Source: Lateolabrax maculatus (lineage: Eukaryota > Chordata > Actinopteri > Acropomatiformes > Lateolabracidae). From it: a stretch of DNA of 64,000 nt. A program made the position numbers and the translations under genes. This document shows positions 12,669 through 25,170 of this stretch, piece by piece; within the stretch, counting starts at the first letter, position 1, and every line of letters starts with the position of its first letter. A model generated the notes under the pieces. That model saw nothing but the letters and a program-made list of their open reading frames with translations, searched no databases and was not told the DNA's origin. The DNA is taken from positions 1,742,001 to 1,806,000 of the forward strand of contig CM062196.1 in assembly GCA_031216445.1 (NCBI GenBank), in the 5' to 3' direction.

Positions 12669-15494
12669 TATTACATATTAACTTTATTATTAAAGAAGGG
12701 TGGTGATAAACAAAACATACTGCTGATCAAACAAAGATTGATGAAAATATTCTGTACAATGCAATAATGATGTTTGATAGAAAAAAAAAGATATGTATTT
12801 TTATAAGAATTTTGATTATTAAAGAATGGTGACCAAGATGCAGAGTGAGGCAGTCAAAAACATGCACAAACAGCAAATGTAACAGTCGATTTGAAATGGT
12901 GAATGTGACTGGAAATTGAATTTGTATCAATAATAAAACAGGAGTTCCTGGTGCTGACAACCCTTAAATAAAAGTTTTGCTCTGGTGGACAAACTTTATA
13001 AATCACCAAAAGTAACTTATAACCCATAGACTGACACAAACACCAGTAAATCTGTGATAAACTTTCATGCGTTTGATGCTTATCATCGATTTTAGCTTAA
13101 CTGGGAGACTCACCGCCAGCTAAAACTGAGAAGCTGCATCCTCAGTGTTTTCTACATTGCTGTTTGTTAGTAAAAGAAGAGAGAGAAAGGAGATAAACAA
13201 TGTAATAAGAGGTTTGCCTTAAAGCTTCACAGTTCAGAGTATTTTAAGCTCTGTGGATTTGTGTTTTTGTTCTTGATGATACTCTGTTGTTTTTGAGCTG
13301 CTAGATGTTCCACTTTCTTCACCAGCTCTTCTCGAAGTTTGTCTGTTTGCTGCTGGGCAGGTTGCGTTCAGCGGGCGGCTGCTGCAGCTCGACACGCTGC
13401 TGACGAGGTTTGAACCGAACCGCTGAAGCCGAACCAAGACAGAAGTGACAGTGAGCTGAAGAACCTGTCACTAAGAGCGACCCCATTTACATTACACATA
13501 GCCATTCAATCTATTATTCATGTAACAATATTGATTAGTGCAGCTTTAAGCAAATTGTCAAAGCTCCAAAAGTCTGTCTGGATCTGTGTCTTTGGCAATA
13601 TGATTTCTTTAAAACGTACTGAGCCTACGGATGGACAATGGAGAATTATCCCAGCATGAAAATGTGTATTTATGGCTACTGACATGAATTAAAGCTGCTG
13701 CTGAAGACTGAAGCTGTAAACGTTTTGCAACCAGCCTTCAAGCTGACAGCGGAGTGTTTGATGCTGTAAAGACTTTGGGTGGAGCGTCACTTAAGAGCAC
13801 CTGGAAAACTAATTTTTCCTCCATTTAAACGTACATTAAACTCACAAAATGAAATAAATCAACATAACATGTCATGGCAAATAAGAAAAGGCCCACAAAT
13901 ACAAACGGAGAGTGTGACTCTGTTCTTGCCATGAGAAATCCCATCATCTGGTGTTTTGTTGAAAATGGAAAATGCGGCGTGAGGCTGGTTCAGCTGGATG
14001 GAGACCAGGTGACTGAGGCAGCCATGACTAATCGTTTATTCAGTTCTCATCACTCTCAGTGACCAATCGAGGTCCATATTCTCACTGAGCGTGCTCCAAT
14101 CAGGCCTGAGATGAAGGATTCACAGGATGAAGGATGATTATTCAGTATTATGTTGTATTTATTCATGTTCATTTAGCTCTCTGAGGAACCTGGGCCCTGC
14201 CAGGAAAATCTTACCTCACAGGTTTAAAGCTCTTTGAATCATTTCGGTTGCACAAGTGTTTCTGTATTTTGGCAATTATTTTCTTTTTCAAGTTTTCAGT
14301 TCTGTGTTTTTTCCTAAAAACACTCTGAGTTCAGACAGAGGTCAGTGGAGGAGCTGCAAAAAGTCCAGCTGAGAGGAAATAGATTTGAATTTGAAATATA
14401 TTCTAACCACTAATTAAATATAGAAACTCATTTTCTGAAGTAAATGAACCACGTCTGTATTTCGAAGTAGCTGCATTTCTAGTTAAAATACATACATCCT
14501 CTTACAGTTTGGATCAGCAGTGTGTTACAGACCGGCTTTCATTTATTCAATTTTGTGTACACAGATTAGTGAAACACATCACATTTAAAGGACATGATTT
14601 TAGTGGTAGAGGGGGTGCTGAATGGCAAATGCAAGTGGTTGATTTTGGGAGATGTGACATGAAATAAAAGCACAGACTGGACAGAATGTGGCTGAAAACT
14701 GAAATATGAAAAATGTTAAAGGAATAGTTGGGAGAGTTACTGCTGTTACTGCGGACACATTTGTACGATGAATGGCTGATGAATGGCAGCACTAAATACA
14801 ACTATGCAGAACCTCGCGCGTCTGTCACTGCTGACAGCTTAAATAAGTTGGGTTTTTTCTCTGTTGTATCCAAATGCAGCACAAAGTTTCAGGACAACCG
14901 ACGAGAACAATCAGGTCTCAATGTCACTACGACTACCTGATGAAACAAAGGTCTGATCAGTTACTATGTTTTATTAAAACGTCCGTCACATTTGAAGTTA
15001 AGTCACTCTGACTCGTACTAACTGAGTCATGTGGTCAGCACCCAGGCAGCAGGATGTCTGTTCCTGCTGTAGTTCACACTTCTTAATCAGCGTCTGGTTG
15101 ATATGTCTCTGCCTTCTGCCTTCGTCTCCGTCAGGACCTGAAGGCTGTCCGTCTGAGTGCCCGCTGAAAAGACCTTGCAAAGATAGGACCCACACACAGG
15201 AACATCCATATGCTCAGGATAGTACTGACGATATAGTTATCAGTCTGGGTGTGCAGATTAAGACGCGAGCCTTGAGACAGATCGGTGTGCAGTAGATCGA
15301 GGGGGCCGGTCAGACGTGAGTCAGAGCTGAGTCAGCAGTTTGGCTGCAAACCTGCAGGAGAGCGTTCCAGCTGATGCGTAATGCTGTCCGTCCTCGCTGC
15401 AGAACCTTCGCCGTTTCATCTTGACACCTTTTGACCTGCTGGTTGGACGATGGTCATCCGTCTGTTCGTCCGTTCAAGATATACTTTGGTCGTC
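12667..15494. other. Gene-free flank
   Basis: AT-rich sequence without repeats I can name and without coding-like frames or splice-bounded exons that I can recognise. Confidence 0.65.
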
Positions 15495-16575
15495 TCTGAC
15501 CATTTCACTGGCTCAGGGGCCTGGATACCAACAAAGCCACTGGCTTGGATGGGATGCATATCCCAGCTAAGCTCCTGAGAGATGCTGCAGAGGTTATTGC
15601 TCCCGATGTCACACACATTATAAATCTTTCAATTTTCCAATCAAAAGTCCCCCAGGAATTTAAAAAGGCCAGAGTTACTGCTTTATATAAAAAAAGGCAG
15701 CAAGGCTGAACAAAGAAAGTATTATATGATCTTCAGTCAGGTTTTAGATTTACATGATTTATGTAACCTTCATTAATTGTTAATCATCAGATATTGCTTT
15801 ATAAACTAAAGGTAATAGATTTTAATAGGGAGTCCTTGAAAAGGATACAGTCTTACCAGCTATATATGTTACCTCTGGCACCTCTTTAAGGAAGCATAAT
15901 CAGGCCTTTCTTGTTTTGGATTGTATATAAACGACACGGAGGCAGCTTGTTCATGTCATTTATTTTTGTATGAGGATGATTCAGCTTCCTTAGTATCTGC
16001 AGAGTCCTTAGAAACAGAATATATCTCGGTAAAGAGCTCCAATGGTTATGTGACAATAAGTTATCCTTGCACTTAGGCAAATCTGAATGTATTGTTTTTT
16101 GGACAAAGCATGAATTAAGGGACCGAACCAGCTCTTCTGTTGACTGTAATGGAACAAAGACAAAGGATAAGTGTTCTTGGATGTGAACTGGAACAGTGTA
16201 TGACCAGTGAGTCAATGGCCCTCTGTCACTGGGAAGGTCCATTCAGAGATAAAGTATCTGGCGAAAATATCCAAGTTCCTCGATAAGGAAACCATGAGGA
16301 CATTAGCTACATCATTAGTTCAATGCCACTGTGATTACACCTGCATAACCTGGTACAGAGGCATGTCTAAAAGAACAAAAGATAAGCTTCAAAAAGTCCA
16401 GAAACTGAGGGTCGTCCTTAATCTCCAGGAAGCTCATGGCCTGAATACGAGGGCTAGTGGATCCAACCTGAAACAACCGAATCTAAAAACCAAAATAGGG
16501 AAAAACACATTTCTCTACAGAGCGGGGAAGAGGGGAATCAAATCCCAAATGAAATCAAATCTGCCCATTCTCTGA
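15495..16575 (+). pseudogene. Decayed non-LTR retrotransposon (LINE) reverse transcriptase
   Basis: Broken plus-strand fragments of a reverse transcriptase. KATGLDG at 15533-15553 is followed by IPAKLLRDAAEVIAPDVTHI, then VPQEFKKARVTALYKK. YEDD at 15969-15980 stands where LINEs have YADD. A 3' open stretch (16207-16575) holds FLDKETMRTLATSLVQCHCDY and WYRGMSKRTKDKLQKVQK, the C-terminal thumb-like region. Internal deletion and stops separate these parts, so it is inactive. The pattern resembles fish L2/CR1-type elements; the clade is not settled. No endonuclease or 3' tail is visible. Confidence 0.85.
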
Positions 16576-17046
16576 AAAGTTTTTACAAAACTGAAAAAAA
16601 AAGCGTTGCAGCCAGCACGCGTTACAGCATGAAACAACAAGAGAAAGCTGAGCCCTTCTGTTTGGGTTCACTTCCACTCATTTAACTGGCTGAACAGTAG
16701 GTGCAGTAAGTACTGCAGTACACGTTCCTCCACAGATGACATATTTTAGTTTAGTACTGGGGTCGTGGAAACGCTCTGATTAGCTCTATATTTCTATATA
16801 CGTTTGTTGCCCACGTTGAGGATGTTCACCGGGGGCCAGCCGTGGTCGTACGCCAGGCGTACTTGCGTGGACCATGTTTCAGTTACTTTGAATAATTACA
16901 ATGTGAAACTTCCTTGTATTCGACTGAGTGCACTCTGTTTTTTTATTTGTTGTAATATTTGTTCTTTTCCTAATGGCCCTTAACAGTGAAACATAAAGTC
17001 GACCCTTTGCACAGTTATTCTGTTATTCTAGTTTAAAAATACAAAC

Positions 17047-17395
17047 TATAGCCAAAAGTACGTGGACACAGGGACATATGTGGGGATTAAACCCATATAC
17101 AGTGGAACATGTGATTCCAAAACCATGGGCATTAACGTGCTGCTATAACAGCCTCCACTCTTCTGGTTTCAGTCTTTCCACCAGATGTTGAACCTGCTGC
17201 AGGGACTTGCTCCCATTCAGCCACAACAGCACTAGTGAAGTCCAGCGCTGATGGTGGGTGATAAGGTCTGGCTCACAGTCGGCATTCCAGTTACCCCCAA
17301 AGGTGTTGGATAGGGTTTAGGTCAGGAACTAAGGGGCCAAGAAACCCGCTCCAGCTTCGAAGTACATAAAGGCATGTGGACACCCGTGTTCTCTA
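17047..17395. mobile_element. Internally deleted Tc1/mariner-type relic
   Basis: Begins with a Tc1-like terminal motif, TATAGCCAAAAGTACGTGGACAC (about 17048-17070), followed by text typical of reverse-oriented fish Tc1 transposase genes: CCAAAACCATGGGCATTAA, GCTGCTATAACAGCCTCCAC, TTGCTCCCATTCAGCCACAA, CCCAAAGGTGTTGGAT. After GGTTTAGGTCAGGAACTAAGGGGCC the sequence jumps to a distant part of the same element, so most of the transposase is deleted. The outer right repeat is missing. No functional frame remains. Confidence 0.8.
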
Positions 17396-18318
17396 GTGTG
17401 TCCGTCAAACCTGTTTCCTTTTTATTTAACTTTTAGACAATTTATTCAGCTTTGTAATCAGTTCAAGTTAAGAAGAATAAAAGCCTTTTGTCCTGATAGT
17501 TGAACTTAAGGAAAATGAGAGATTTACAGATTTATTTTTAATATATAGGTGTTTTTAAGAAAAAGAGAACAGACAGGTAGCAAAAGTGAGAGAACAATAG
17601 GGATAAAGAGCAGAAAGAGACGGAGGTGGGTGGTGTTGAAGGTATGTCAGACAGCAGAGTGCTTCTTTCTTTCTGCCACACGTGGCCTTATAAGGCTGCT
17701 GGAATCGCCCGGTCTGGTCCGTGGAAGCCGAGGGCCTCATTAAGGAATTCAGCAGAACCAAAATAAAGTCAACATTTATTGAGCGTTAAAGAAAACTCAA
17801 TATGAAAGGAAAGGAGTAGAGGATGAGGGGGGTGGAGGAGGGCCCCGCCCTGCCAGCGCACTGTGTTGTTATTTTTGGGAGCTGTGAACAGAGCTGTTAT
17901 AGTGCAGCTATGGGCGGTGAGTTCGAACGTTACTGCATGTGTGTGTATTTTAGAACGCAGTGGAAGCAGAGTGGAAGACTGGCCTTCGTCTGGAGCGAGC
18001 GGCTGGCATGTGAGGAGGAACACCTGCAACTTTAGCTTTTAAAGTAATGGAGCTTCAGTGGAGCCCACCTCAGAGAGGACGAGACAGAGCGGCCTTCACT
18101 GCTCGGCACGTGCTGTCCAGATGAAACATGGCAGCTCATGGAGGGAGTTTCGTTTAGTGCTTGGATCCTTTACTTTTCATAAAAAGTAAAGTACATTCAC
18201 AGAACTGAAAGTTACCCTAGAAATAAATCACCTTCCAACAACTACAGTTCTCAAATCAGCTGGGTTTATTTGACAATAGAGATCAAACCTGGCAACTCCA
18301 CTATGAGCTCCAATTCTA

Positions 18319-18349
<31 letters not shown>

Positions 18350-19289
18350 AAAATTCAGTAAAAGAAACCATTTGCTTTTTTCAAAAATATCTGAAAAATA
18401 TAACAGGCCTCAACAAAATCTGCCACACCAGTTGCAACATCAGCAATAGAAGGAAAAAAGTAAAGCCAGTTTGATGGAAAAAGATTAAGATGACAGGAAA
18501 TGATGGCACTAAAAACACAAGCTGTGTATTTTAACAAAGCTAACAGAGGCAGCAAAAGTGTGAACCTGTAAAGTTCACTGTAAAGAAAAACCAAGGTGTG
18601 GGGAACATGAATGTCTGCAACAAATCTCATGGTAATCCTTTCATTAGTTGTTGAGACGTTTTCACAAAACTGAAGCAGTTTTAATTTCTCTCTGCGGGAA
18701 TCATGATCTGCAAGACACTTTGAAGTCACCAAAAGAATATTTTCTGTAACCTTTTCAACAACTTGTTTAATGTTTTTTAATATTGTTGTATACAGGACAC
18801 AACTGTGCCTTGATACATATGGAAGCGGTACATAGAGTCATACAGAGATAAATCAGATGGGGACGGTTCAGACGTATGCAGATACAGAATGGAGATGTTC
18901 AGGCTTCCTGTATAAACAGTCAGACATGCATGTGTAATATAATGTGTAATATATATTATATGCAAATACAGTTCAAATATGGATCATATGCATGCCACAG
19001 AAATGCACAGTATGCAAATCAGACTCACATACACATACAGAGGGTCTACTACCCTGCAGTACCAGATTTTTAAGTGTGTATTGGTGAGTGTGTATGTTGT
19101 GTATAAAAGTGTATGTACCTGCATATATACATTATATATGAATTCCCCCAGGAGTACTTGTGTGTATGTATTTTGTGGGTTTATTCTGCTTAGTGTGCAA
19201 CTCTGCAGTCTGACCAAAATACCTTCTCCTCCTCCTCCTCCCTCTCCATGGTTTTCTTCATCATCTGCTCCCGCTTTCTTCTGTTTTCA
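17396..19289. other. Gene-free flank with two octamer motifs
   Basis: No coding signal. Holds the 27-base A run and two exact ATGCAAAT octamers (18960-18967 and 19012-19019) within an AT- and CATA-rich stretch. Confidence 0.65.
18327..18353. repeat. Poly-A run
   Basis: 27 consecutive A on the plus strand. It may be the tail of a plus-strand retroposed sequence, but nothing recognisable precedes it. Confidence 0.9.
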
Positions 19290-19560
19290 GGCGGCCCGGT
19301 GCCCTCCCTGGCATGCCCGCTGATTCAGACCTCATCACGACTTATTAGCAGGGTGGTAAATATTCGCTGGGCTGTGCCCGGGGTTGGCACGGCGGCCAGC
19401 TGCACTCTCATTATCACTTTATTATTCTCCGTGTCTGCCTTTAATTTATTCCCCTGCTGCCGCCACGGCGCTCGGTGCCTGCCCTGCTGTGCCTCGAGAG
19501 CATGCCCGTGCGTCCTCCTCCCCCTAATCCTCCCTCTGCTGAAAAGCTGAGGCTGTGGGA
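19290..19560. promoter_or_regulatory. Candidate conserved non-coding element A
   Basis: A repeat-free, compositionally complex block in gene-free DNA: CGACTTATTAGCAGGGTGGT, AAATATTCGCTGGGCTGTGC, CTCATTATCACTTTATTATT and TTTAATTTATTCCCCTGC. Mixed GC-rich and homeodomain-like AT cores are typical of developmental enhancers. No frame looks coding. Conservation is not known from this sequence. Confidence 0.35.
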
Positions 19561-20929
19561 AGATGAAGTGGGGTGGGAGAAAATAGTGGTTAATGGGGAG
19601 AGATGGAGGTGTGGAGGGATGGATGGAGGTGTAGGCAGAGCAGGAGCTCATTACAGTGATGGTGATTTGAGAGAAGGGGAGTCAACCCGCTGCAGGCAAT
19701 GACCCTGAAAGCCAGTTGTGCTGCAAATAAGTCAGCATTCTGGCTGCTTTTGTACTGTAGGGCCTCTGCTGGAGAATGCACACACAATATGGTTTCTATT
19801 TCTTCTGTAAACTTGAACTCCATTAGTTACTGTACAGCTGTCAGTCAACAGGTAAATCTGTTTCCAGGTCTTCCTCCTGCAGCCGAGGGAGTTCAGGGAT
19901 GATGATACGTTTCCAGATAATGGCCACAAGTTGTACTGCAGAGTCAGAGTTACAGTGAGACAATCGGGTTAATTGTAGGGCAGTTAGTTCAGTCATTTAA
20001 ATCATGCATTGCTTTCTATCACTGGGAATATGTCACCCTGCAATTATCTTTCAATCAATTGAATTGCATTGTAGCAACAATTAGCTCACACGGAAATATT
20101 TTAAATAACTAACGAGGCTGTGTACTAAATCTATTTTATGGTGATAACGATATTAATTTGTCACCCATTGGTGAAAATGTGCAGTAAGTGTAGTGGAAGG
20201 ATTAACATTTAGAGTCTTACACTTTTAAATGGTGTTCAGGCATGTAATGTTCACTGGGGACGGGAAGCACCATTGAGGACACTGAGGCCTCAGTATTTTT
20301 TTTCTGGGAATTTGGGGGTTTAAGCAACCCTAGGGGATTTTAAATTCTAAAAACTAACACATTTAAAGGCTTTGGATTCCAGTATATTTGGTCATAGTAC
20401 GTTCCCACCAGGACCAGGAATTTTCTCCCTGGCAGCGTGGAGAAGGCTGTGAAACAAGACTTAGACCTCATGTTGGGAAATAAAACTGTAACTCTTGACT
20501 CGTAATTTTCTAATTCTACGGAATAAAGTTCCGTTTCTGTTTTTAGTTAGTTGTGTTTACATGCATTCGTTGATTTTCAGAGAACTGCTCCACTCAAATA
20601 AAACTTTCATAAAATATACTTGTTTTGGGACTATTTCTAAAATCACGTTTCGGTTTTATTTACTCATTAAAATCTCTCTTACGAGTGTCCTCTTACTGTC
20701 TAGCTGCCAAATCCAGAACACAGAAGCTCTGAGTTGATAGTTTAATGCTCTACCAATGACCTGACACTGATTCTGTGTATTTTATATTAAATTTTATGTA
20801 CCTTTCATAATACAGCAATGTGAAGAATTTCAAATTGACAAATGACTAATTTGACTGAAACCAAACCTATGTCCTTGATAATATATCCCTACATTCTGTA
20901 TTAACTGCTTTGACTTCCCTCTGCAAAGT

Positions 20930-21250
20930 GCAAAGCACCAATTAAAAGTCCCATTAGGATGTGACAGCGCATTAATTAACAGCTCCTTAAACACAAACAT
21001 TTAGCTCTGTGTAACACTCTCTGACAGTCACCCGGCTCACGGCAGACAAAAAGGCGAGCTGTTATTAGTGTGAGGAATGAAAGGTTTCCTCGCAGAGAAA
21101 CCGACGCAAAACTGTCTGAGCGCTGCAGCTGACACCACGAAAAGCGTCTAAAAAGGCCCGGCAGCCCGAGATCAACAGCAGAATCAGAGAAATGTGCAAA
21201 GCTCCCCGAATGACAGAAGTGCAGCATACGTCAGCGTGCGAAAATGTCCA
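20930..21250. promoter_or_regulatory. Candidate conserved non-coding element B
   Basis: AGCACCAATTAAAAGTCCCA, TTAGGATGTGACAGCGCATT and AATTAACAGCTCCTTAAACA give three TAAT/ATTA cores in about 60 bp, followed by a repeat-free CpG-containing stretch. Function inferred from composition only. Confidence 0.35.
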
Positions 21251-21421
21251 CATCAACAAAGCAGAGAAGAAGAAGAATTCAGCAAGCAGGAATAATGAGC
21301 TGGAAACTTTTCTGTGCTAAGAAGAGTGCTTGGATTAAATGGAGTTGCAAAGTTGGCAGAGTTATTATGGGCGTCCAGGGTCCTGGCAGTAAAGGCAATG
21401 TTAGATGACTGAGTGTTAGAG

Positions 21422-21450
21422 TTCTTCTTCTTCTTCTTCTTCTTCTTCTT
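21422..21450. repeat. (TTC)n microsatellite
   Basis: About 28 bp of CTT/TTC repeat. Confidence 0.97.
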
Positions 21451-22059
21451 GGGGGAGAATCATCAGTACCAAAGATGAACAACTGCGTTTAAGTGTCTGG
21501 TTCTTTGATAAAAAGTCAAAGGCACAAGCCTGTGGACATAAATACATAAAGAGGCAATAAAAGTAAGTCTCCCAAGGTGCATGTGAATAAGAAACCTCCA
21601 ATCACTGAGCTTAAAATTCTGTTGTGTGCAGTTTTACATTTAGTTGTATCTCTTCCTGTGGACAGTTTTGTTTTGTGTGTCCGGGTTTGAGGTCTATGCT
21701 CAAATCACATCACAGCCAAATGCTGCTCCTATAGGGGTGTTGGTCTACATCTGCTGATGTTTTACTTTCCCTTGATGCCAGAAAGAATGGAAAAAAAAAA
21801 CAGGAGAGAAATTCACAAAAATCCAAAATAAGACTTAAAAAATGAAAATGAATGAAAACTAATTGAGCACTGCCATAAATTCAATCTTGATCTTGATTTA
21901 ATCTTGCAGTGCATCTGCAGGATGCGTGTTTTTATCTTGTCTTCACGTATGACAGGGATCATAAGGAAGCAGATGGAGAGTGAGACTAACGCCGGTGTAT
22001 CTTTGCCTGCTCATCCATACGTTGAGCTGGAGTCTTCATTATGAAGCTCTATTATTCTC

Positions 22060-22430
22060 TGCCAGCTGTCCTGGTCCAGATCTGTAGATTAAAGTCATTA
22101 ATCTTGTCAAACAACATACCTTCAGATATCTCATTCTCGTAATGCTGCAGATGAAGTGTCTGCGACAGGCTTCGGATCCCTCTGAAGCCCTGATAAAGCT
22201 CTGTTAATTGGCATGCTAATTAGATGTGTATCATGTTTCTGTATGATCAATGCGGGATGAGCCCGTACGAGGCAATTAACTTCTGTGATGGTGCAGAGAT
22301 GCTGCGAACAAAAGACTCTGGGACGTGTCTTTGTGTGTGGTGGCAGGGGGTTGTTCAGATGAAGGGAAAAATATCTGGCTCTTTGTTTGACTTCTTGACC
22401 CCCTTTACACCTCACATTCAAAAGTGTTTT
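22060..22430. promoter_or_regulatory. Candidate conserved non-coding element C
   Basis: Contains CTGTTAATTGGCATGCTAAT and TAGATGTGTATCATG, then GGCAATTAACTTCTGTGATG: paired homeobox-type cores (TTAATTG, CTAATTAG) with unique flanks and no simple repeat. Confidence 0.35.
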
Positions 22431-23200
22431 GGGTGATCAGATTGCAATGGGATGGTGCTTGACAACATGAAAGTAAAGGTGTAGAAGCACCAAAGATGCA
22501 TTGAGATCCGATCGGCCAAACCACTTCTAGAAGTCTCACTGCCCATATACATTTTGTATCTTTGGGACCTTCACTAAAATAAAAAAAAGCTGTACCACAG
22601 ACTGATTATTATTTTTTTAAACCATTAGGCAACAATTTCTAGGATTAAGTGTTCAAAATGTGTTGGCTGTGTCGCAGCAGGGGGTAAAGGAAAGATGGTG
22701 ATGGTTAATGGGGCCCTGAGCTGCAGACCATGACAGGTCTCTTTCAAACTTTAAGTCCTGCAGTTCAGCGCACTCAGTCGGTCTAGAATACTTGGCAGTG
22801 TTCCTAATCGCCTGTCTCACTGTCGACTCTTTATAATGACTCAGTTTTGCTCTCAGGGCCATACAGGGCTAACTGAGGCTTTAAAGTCGCCTTTAATTGT
22901 TCCACTGAAATAACATCTGGCTGATTCTTTTTGCAGCTAGAGCACATGCCTTTGAAATGATATCTTTAACTTCTTTGCACTATGACACAGCCATTCTCTA
23001 TGACACAGTCATAGTGCAAAGGAATCATAGAGTCATAAATAAAAGAAGTCATAGAAGGCATAAATAAAACTGAGTAAAAAAGTTTCTCTGAGGTGTTTGT
23101 TGATAACTTTGACACTGTCCCTGTTCGCTCCCTGTGCAACTATTTCTCAGTTGATTATGTCAATTGAACGAGCTGATTTAAAACTGATTTCCCGCATTCA

Positions 23201-23203
<3 letters not shown>

Positions 23204-23259
<56 letters not shown>
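23204..23259. repeat. (AT)n microsatellite
   Basis: About 56 bp of alternating AT. Confidence 0.98.
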
Positions 23260-23262
<3 letters not shown>

Positions 23263-24378
23263 TGTCCTTGTCAACACATGCACGTACTCTGGATGAACAG
23301 ACCTCTCCAGGCTGAACAAACACAAACAGCCAGGAACACCATTTCAGTTCTGCTGTAGAAGTTGCCTCAGTATTTCAGATACATGCCAGAAGTCATTTTT
23401 ATTCCATAATTTATAAATTCTTGGTTGAAAGAGAGCAACATATGCTTACAACTCTTATTTAGAAGTTAAAAAAGTTACTTATTACTGCTAAAGCGGACAG
23501 AAACCTCTCAGAGCAGAGGTTTGACCTCCTTATAGATGGCACTAACTTTGGCTTGTTACCAACTACATCTACTGTTTAACTGAAGCTTATTAATGAACCG
23601 ATTGGTGTATCTAATGCCTCCGTACATGTTGTTATGGTGAGCCAAGAATCACAGTTTGGTTGTGTCCCATCCCGACAGTTAACTGAATACTTGCCTGTGT
23701 TATTTATTGTTTCTTTTATTTAAAGTAAACTTTTCACATTCTAGATGATGACGCCTGATCCCTAATGAAGTCTGAAAGTGGAGCGACATGGTTTGATCTC
23801 CAGTAAAGGTAGTTTGAGAGAAGTCACAGATTCCTGCTCTATCATCAGCTGTCATACTGGCAATGTAATTATAAAAATTTACCAGTAATACCTTAAATCT
23901 TTCTCTGACAAAGGGGCTTTTATTCTTATTTTTTGGCTATACGACCTTATCCATAAACACTCGAGGGACACACACTTTATCATTCAAGATTTTATTGGGA
24001 AAAACTACAATGACTCCAGTTTTTTGTTTAAATTTGTGTAAATTTAATACTGACTTTTTTTTATGCTGGTACAATATGTTGAGCAATCTTTTTTTATGTA
24101 GCTAAGGAATTAATTGTATTGCTTTGGTTCGTTTAACACAATCTCAGAATGTGAATTAGCACATATTGCTGCCCTTATGCTGGAGAGGCAGACATGCAAG
24201 TTTGAAAAAATGTCAGGCAACTTTTGGAGGCTTGAAGAAGAGATTATTGTGTGTTGTATTTTGTAATTTTGTAAATTGTTATTTTTTTTTTAACACAAAT
24301 TATTACAAAAGTTAAATCTCAATGGTAGTGGCTGCTCCTTTGCTTCAGACTCCCGTCCCCAGTAATTTAACACCATCA

Positions 24379-24428
24379 TAGATAGATATAGATATAGATA
24401 TAGATATCTATCTTTCTTTCTTTCTTTT
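24379..24428. repeat. (AGATAT)n and (TTTC)n patch
   Basis: AGATAGATATAGATATAGAT words run into TATCTATCTTTCTTTCTTTC; the left half is partly palindromic with the right. Confidence 0.9.
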
Positions 24429-24429
24429 T

Positions 24430-24690
24430 GTATCCAAAATTAGCTGCAGGCACAGAAACCTTTCGTCCTTTAAATGGTGAGGGGGGCAACTGGTTTTCAA
24501 GAGCCAAGGACACAGGAGATAACATTCCTCAGCTGAGTTCCATCCTTAAAAACATAAAAACCTCCGGCTTTACCCCTGAAGAGGAGACGATGGGAGCACA
24601 TATTCCCACCGGGTGCCAGTCTGCACGCTCATTAGAAAGAGCTCAGTATAAAGCATAGCTCTCGTTTTGAAAATTCTCATTAGGAAGTGT
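24430..24690. promoter_or_regulatory. Candidate conserved non-coding element D
   Basis: Unique sequence such as TCCTTTAAATGGTGAGG, GACACAGGAGATAACATTCC and CTCATTAGAAAGAGCTCAGT between a tetranucleotide repeat and plain AT-rich DNA. An open frame (24428-24658) has no recognisable protein. Enhancer function is a guess. Confidence 0.25.
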
Positions 24691-25170
24691 GTGTGCTGTT
24701 TTTTTGGAGGTCCCCACCAAACCTCAGAGCCATTACCCCATCAAGCACCCTGCACTCAGGAAAGTCCCAGTTAGACCATTTAGGCCAGTACAGGCTCTCT
24801 CCACTGTTAGGTCTTAATCACACAGACTTGTACATCTGGATGAATGCCTGACAAAAGTATATAAAGTGATTACAATTACCTGCACCTTCACTAGCTACTG
24901 TACAACAGTAAAATGCTTACATCAATAATTATCCAATTACAAAATATGCATAAAACTGTACCACTATGAAAGAGGCCATTTGGCAAGAAGTACATGTTGC
25001 TAATACCACGTCTGTAATTTAGATGAATTTTTGAATGTATAACTTCTAAATGTGATGGTGTATATTTACATTGTGGTACCTTAGAAGATCTGAATACTTC
25101 TCCCACCACTTTCAAATGGATAGGTAATGATGGACAAAACTATGAAAATAAATCCCGGGTTTTTCCTCGT

